Shown piece by piece: positions 5,086 to 7,402 of a DNA stretch of 7,402 nt (position 1 is its first letter; each line of letters starts with the position of its first letter). The notes below the pieces were generated by a model. It was not told the origin of the DNA and searched no databases. It saw only the letters and a program-made list of their open reading frames with translations. The translations under genes and the position numbers were made by a program. Origin of the DNA: Spirochaetota bacterium (lineage in GTDB: Bacteria; Spirochaetota; Leptospiria; Turneriellales; Turneriellaceae); contig JAKQXK010000532.1 of NCBI GenBank assembly GCA_029561505.1, positions 1 to 7,402 on the forward strand, given 5' to 3'.

Positions 5086-6647
5086 GTTTATCCGACCTTT
5101 GGGAGGCGTACCTCAACTCGGGCAGCCGCCATTTCACCACTGCGACCGAACTCAAGCACAACCGCGTGCTCAATCTGCTCTATGCCCTGAGTTTTTTCGC
5201 CAATGTTTTTCTGATCGTCGCCGAACTTGCTGTTTTCGCCATTCTGCTGCAGCGCGACTTTGACAGATACATCAGCTATTTCTGGCCATTTGCCGCCATT
5301 AATGCGGTTTTTCCGCTGCTTATGGGCGCCGTTCTTTACATGAAGAACAAGTATGGCACCTTCAGGGTCACTTACCTCAGCACGCTCTTTTATACCGTCT
5401 ATTGTACGCTGCTCAGCGTCTTTCTCGGCGAACGCATCGGCATTCACCTGATTCTGCTGACAGTGATGCCGATTGTCTACGTGATGTACGACTTCGGCCG
5501 CTGGAAAGAGATCAGCATACACACGGCGATTATGGCAGTGGGTCTGGTCACGGCGCTTGCATCGTACCGCCTGTCACCGCCGGTGTATCCGATACCCGAC
5601 GACCTGACTACCGTCGGCGGCTACCTCTGCTGGGGCGCGGCGATCGCTCTGCTCTTCGGCTATTCAACCTACAACTGGAAACAAGTACACCTCACAGAAC
5701 GGCAGCTGGCGAACGAAAAGGCGCAGACCGAAGGGCTGTTGCGCGAGACGATTCCGCGGCTCGAAATTGCCGAAGCCAAATACCGGCACCTCGTCGACGA
5801 TTCGAGCGACATGATTTTTCAGATGAATGAAACGGGCGAAATTCTGAGCATGAACAAGACTGCGCATGCGCTGCTGGGTTTTGCACCTGAAGAGATGGTC
5901 GGTCGCCGCCTCTATGATTTTGTGCCCGATGGTTTAGAGGGCGATATCGAGCTTAACCGCAACATCGTTCGCGAACACGTGCGGCTGTTTCTCGAAGAAA
6001 AGACTCTCGTGAACTTTCGCACTACGCTCAGAAAAAAGCACATGTATGAGCCCGTTGACCTCAGCGTTACGCTGCAGAAAAACCTGATACACTGGCAGGT
6101 CGAGATTCTCGGCAAAGCTTCGCGCCTGCAAGAAGACGTGTCTCAGCGTTTTCTTGAAAAAGAGAAGGGACAATACCGAATTACCAATAACGTGACGCAT
6201 GCTGAGATTCTCAGCCAGAAAATCTGCGAGCGGCTGAACCGCTATTTTTCTTATCCCGTGGTGAATACGATACGCATCTGTTTTCGCGAAATTCTCATCA
6301 ACGCAATCGAACACGGTAATCTCGGCATCACTTTCGACGAAAAAACCCGCGCGATAGAAAACGGCGACTATATGGATTTTCTGATCTCGCGGCAGAAAGA
6401 CGCCCGATTTGCGCGCCGCGGCGTGCTCGTCGACTACCTCATCAACGGCAAAGTGCTGATGTTCAGGGTCACCGACGAGGGCGACGGATTCGACCATAGC
6501 TCATTTATCACGCGCGCCGAGAACGACGAATACATGGCGATGCTCGAACACGGTCGCGGAATCATAATGACGCGCAATGTATTCGATTCGGTCGTCTTCA
6601 ATGAAAAAGGTAACCAGGTTATTTTGACCAAACGTATTCCACAATGA
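5079..6647 (+). CDS. Membrane sensor with PAS domain and RsbW/SpoIIAB-type ATPase domain
   Basis: 522 residues from ATG at 5079. About six membrane helices lie between residues 31 and 200 (near 31-57, 66-88, 97-116, 119-137, 147-163 and 178-197). A short coiled-coil-like linker (203-232) leads into a PAS domain (about 233-345; YRHLVDDSSDMIFQMNETG, then LGFAPEEMVGRRLYDFVP). The C-terminal third is a GHKL ATPase: N box FREILINAIEHGN (402-414; Glu404, Asn408), G1 box DEGDGFD (466-472) and G2 box EHGRGIIM (490-497), closing FDSVVFNEKGNQVILTKR as in anti-sigma kinases. There is no phospho-accepting His box (DHp domain) between PAS and ATPase, so it is probably not a classical histidine kinase. By family knowledge, RsbW-like domains bind sigma factors or phosphorylate Ser/Thr of anti-anti-sigma (STAS) partners; none is encoded here. 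An insert (about 420-455) separates the N and G1 boxes. Its stop overlaps the mqo start (ATGA), so the two are probably co-translated. Confidence 0.85.
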   Translation: MQRLSDLWEAYLNSGSRHFTTATELKHNRVLNLLYALSFFANVFLIVAELAVFAILLQRDFDRYISYFWPFAAINAVFPLLMGAVLYMKNKYGTFRVTYLSTLFYTVYCTLLSVFLGERIGIHLILLTVMPIVYVMYDFGRWKEISIHTAIMAVGLVTALASYRLSPPVYPIPDDLTTVGGYLCWGAAIALLFGYSTYNWKQVHLTERQLANEKAQTEGLLRETIPRLEIAEAKYRHLVDDSSDMIFQMNETGEILSMNKTAHALLGFAPEEMVGRRLYDFVPDGLEGDIELNRNIVREHVRLFLEEKTLVNFRTTLRKKHMYEPVDLSVTLQKNLIHWQVEILGKASRLQEDVSQRFLEKEKGQYRITNNVTHAEILSQKICERLNRYFSYPVVNTIRICFREILINAIEHGNLGITFDEKTRAIENGDYMDFLISRQKDARFARRGVLVDYLINGKVLMFRVTDEGDGFDHSSFITRAENDEYMAMLEHGRGIIMTRNVFDSVVFNEKGNQVILTKRIPQ

Positions 6648-7402
6648 ATAAGAACCAACCAGCTGCACCCGACGCGATCATGATCGGCGCCGGCATCATG
6701 AGCGCGACTGTGGCGATGATGCTGAAAGAGCTCGAACCCGAAACGACGATCACGGTATTCGAACGCCTCGGCGAAGCAGCGCGCGAGAGCAGCGACGCGT
6801 GGAACAATGCCGGCACGGGCCATTCTGCCTTTTGTGAGCTCAATTATACGCCGCAACGCGGCCGCGGCAAAATCGACATTTCTAAAGCCACCCGCATCGC
6901 CGCCGAGTTCGAAGTTTCGCGACAATTCTGGGCGCACCTCGTCGAAAAAGGGCATATCAAAAACCCAGAACGGTTTATTCGCCAGGTGCCACACCTGAGT
7001 TTTGTTTCTGGAAAGGACAATATCGCATTTCTGAAAAGACGCTTCATAGCGCTCAAAGATTCGCCGCTGTTTAAAGGCATGAAGCTCACAACCAAACCGC
7101 GAGACCTCGCCGCCTGGGCGCCGATTATCATGCAAGGGCGCGACCCGAAGTCTGAAATCGCCGCGACCCGCATGGATTGCGGTACCGACCTCAACTATGG
7201 CGAACTCACACGCGCCATGTTTAGTTGGCTTGAAAAACAGCCCGGAGTCAAAGTACACTATCATCATGAAGTGCGCGACATTGATCGCGACGAAAACGGC
7301 CAGTGGAACCTGACAGTCGTCGATGTTAAGAAAAAGAAGAAATTTCACATCGATTCCAATTTTGTTTTTATCGGAGCGGGTGGCGGCGCGCTGCCGCTGC
7401 TC
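6644..7402 (+). CDS. mqo: Malate:quinone oxidoreductase, N-terminal half (3' end outside window)
   Basis: The frame starts at ATG 6644, overlapping the sensor stop (ATGA), and is still open at the window end: 253 residues seen, about half of the usual roughly 500. Mqo is an FAD-containing, membrane-associated enzyme that oxidises malate to oxaloacetate and passes electrons to quinone, linking the TCA cycle to respiration. Recognition is firm: DAIMIGAGIMSATVAMML (10-27) carries the FAD dinucleotide-binding GxGxxS loop (Gly15, Gly17, Ser20), followed by Glu40 at the end of the second strand. Next comes the signature SSDAWNNAGTGHSAFCELNY (49-68), characteristic of Mqo. MDCGTDLNYGELTRAMFSWL and a GAGGGALPLL segment near the window end also fit the family. 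No Shine-Dalgarno is apparent before the ATG; coupling to the upstream sensor is likely. No damage is seen in the visible part. Confidence 0.95.
   Translation, partial: MNKNQPAAPDAIMIGAGIMSATVAMMLKELEPETTITVFERLGEAARESSDAWNNAGTGHSAFCELNYTPQRGRGKIDISKATRIAAEFEVSRQFWAHLVEKGHIKNPERFIRQVPHLSFVSGKDNIAFLKRRFIALKDSPLFKGMKLTTKPRDLAAWAPIIMQGRDPKSEIAATRMDCGTDLNYGELTRAMFSWLEKQPGVKVHYHHEVRDIDRDENGQWNLTVVDVKKKKKFHIDSNFVFIGAGGGALPLL

Noticed and set aside
5934..6497. 187-residue minus-strand open frame opposite the PAS/ATPase gene
   Set aside because: It is a shadow of the real gene; the plus-strand frame has recognisable PAS and ATPase motifs and this one has none.
6434..7348. 304-residue open frame on the minus strand opposite mqo
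   Set aside because: It lies antisense to the unmistakable Mqo coding sequence and the end of the sensor gene. It shows no domain pattern and is explained by GC-rich codon bias leaving the opposite frame open.

Overview
The window reads as ordinary chromosomal DNA from a moderately GC-rich (roughly mid-50s percent by eye) Gram-negative-type bacterium. Evidence for this is an outer-membrane-type beta-barrel protein, a secreted phosphodiesterase and a membrane-associated malate:quinone oxidoreductase. The mix of a LeuT-like transporter, a PAS sensor with an RsbW-type ATPase and Mqo would fit a free-living spirochaete of the Leptospirales (Turneriella/Leptonema type). That placement is a guess from style and gene content, not from any marker gene. 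There are no rRNA or tRNA genes, CRISPR arrays, insertion sequences or phage genes. No stretch over about 100 bases lacks a gene, so the window is almost fully coding.

Layout: (1) 2-772, plus strand: the 3' part of a beta-barrel outer membrane protein gene, cut by the window start. (2) 736-5030, minus strand: a tightly packed gene series read right to left. It holds a putative 11-codon leader peptide, a LeuT-like Na+/amino-acid symporter (NSS family), a 32-residue one-helix membrane protein resembling the MetS small subunit of NSS transporters, a DxD-type glycosyltransferase-like protein, a 97-residue charged protein and, after a 60-base gap, an exported alkaline-phosphatase-superfamily phosphodiesterase. 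The first four junctions overlap by 1-4 bases (TGATG, ATGA, GTGA, TAATG), so translational coupling down the series is likely. The phosphodiesterase gene meets the beta-barrel gene tail to tail with a 37-base overlap. (3) 4998-5079 is the divergent control region. (4) 5079-7402, plus strand: a six-helix membrane sensor with a PAS domain and an RsbW/SpoIIAB-type ATPase domain, overlapping by ATGA with mqo, which runs off the window end.

The most interesting parts are the two genes too short for routine gene calling: the MetS-like subunit directly behind the transporter, and the leader ORF in front of it. The leader carries the only strong Shine-Dalgarno sequence of the transporter's start region. 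Together they suggest a compact, translationally coupled amino-acid uptake module. On the other strand, a sensor ATPase lacking a histidine-kinase dimerisation domain is coupled to a central respiratory enzyme. This hints at a partner-switching (anti-sigma/anti-anti-sigma) link to carbon or redox state.
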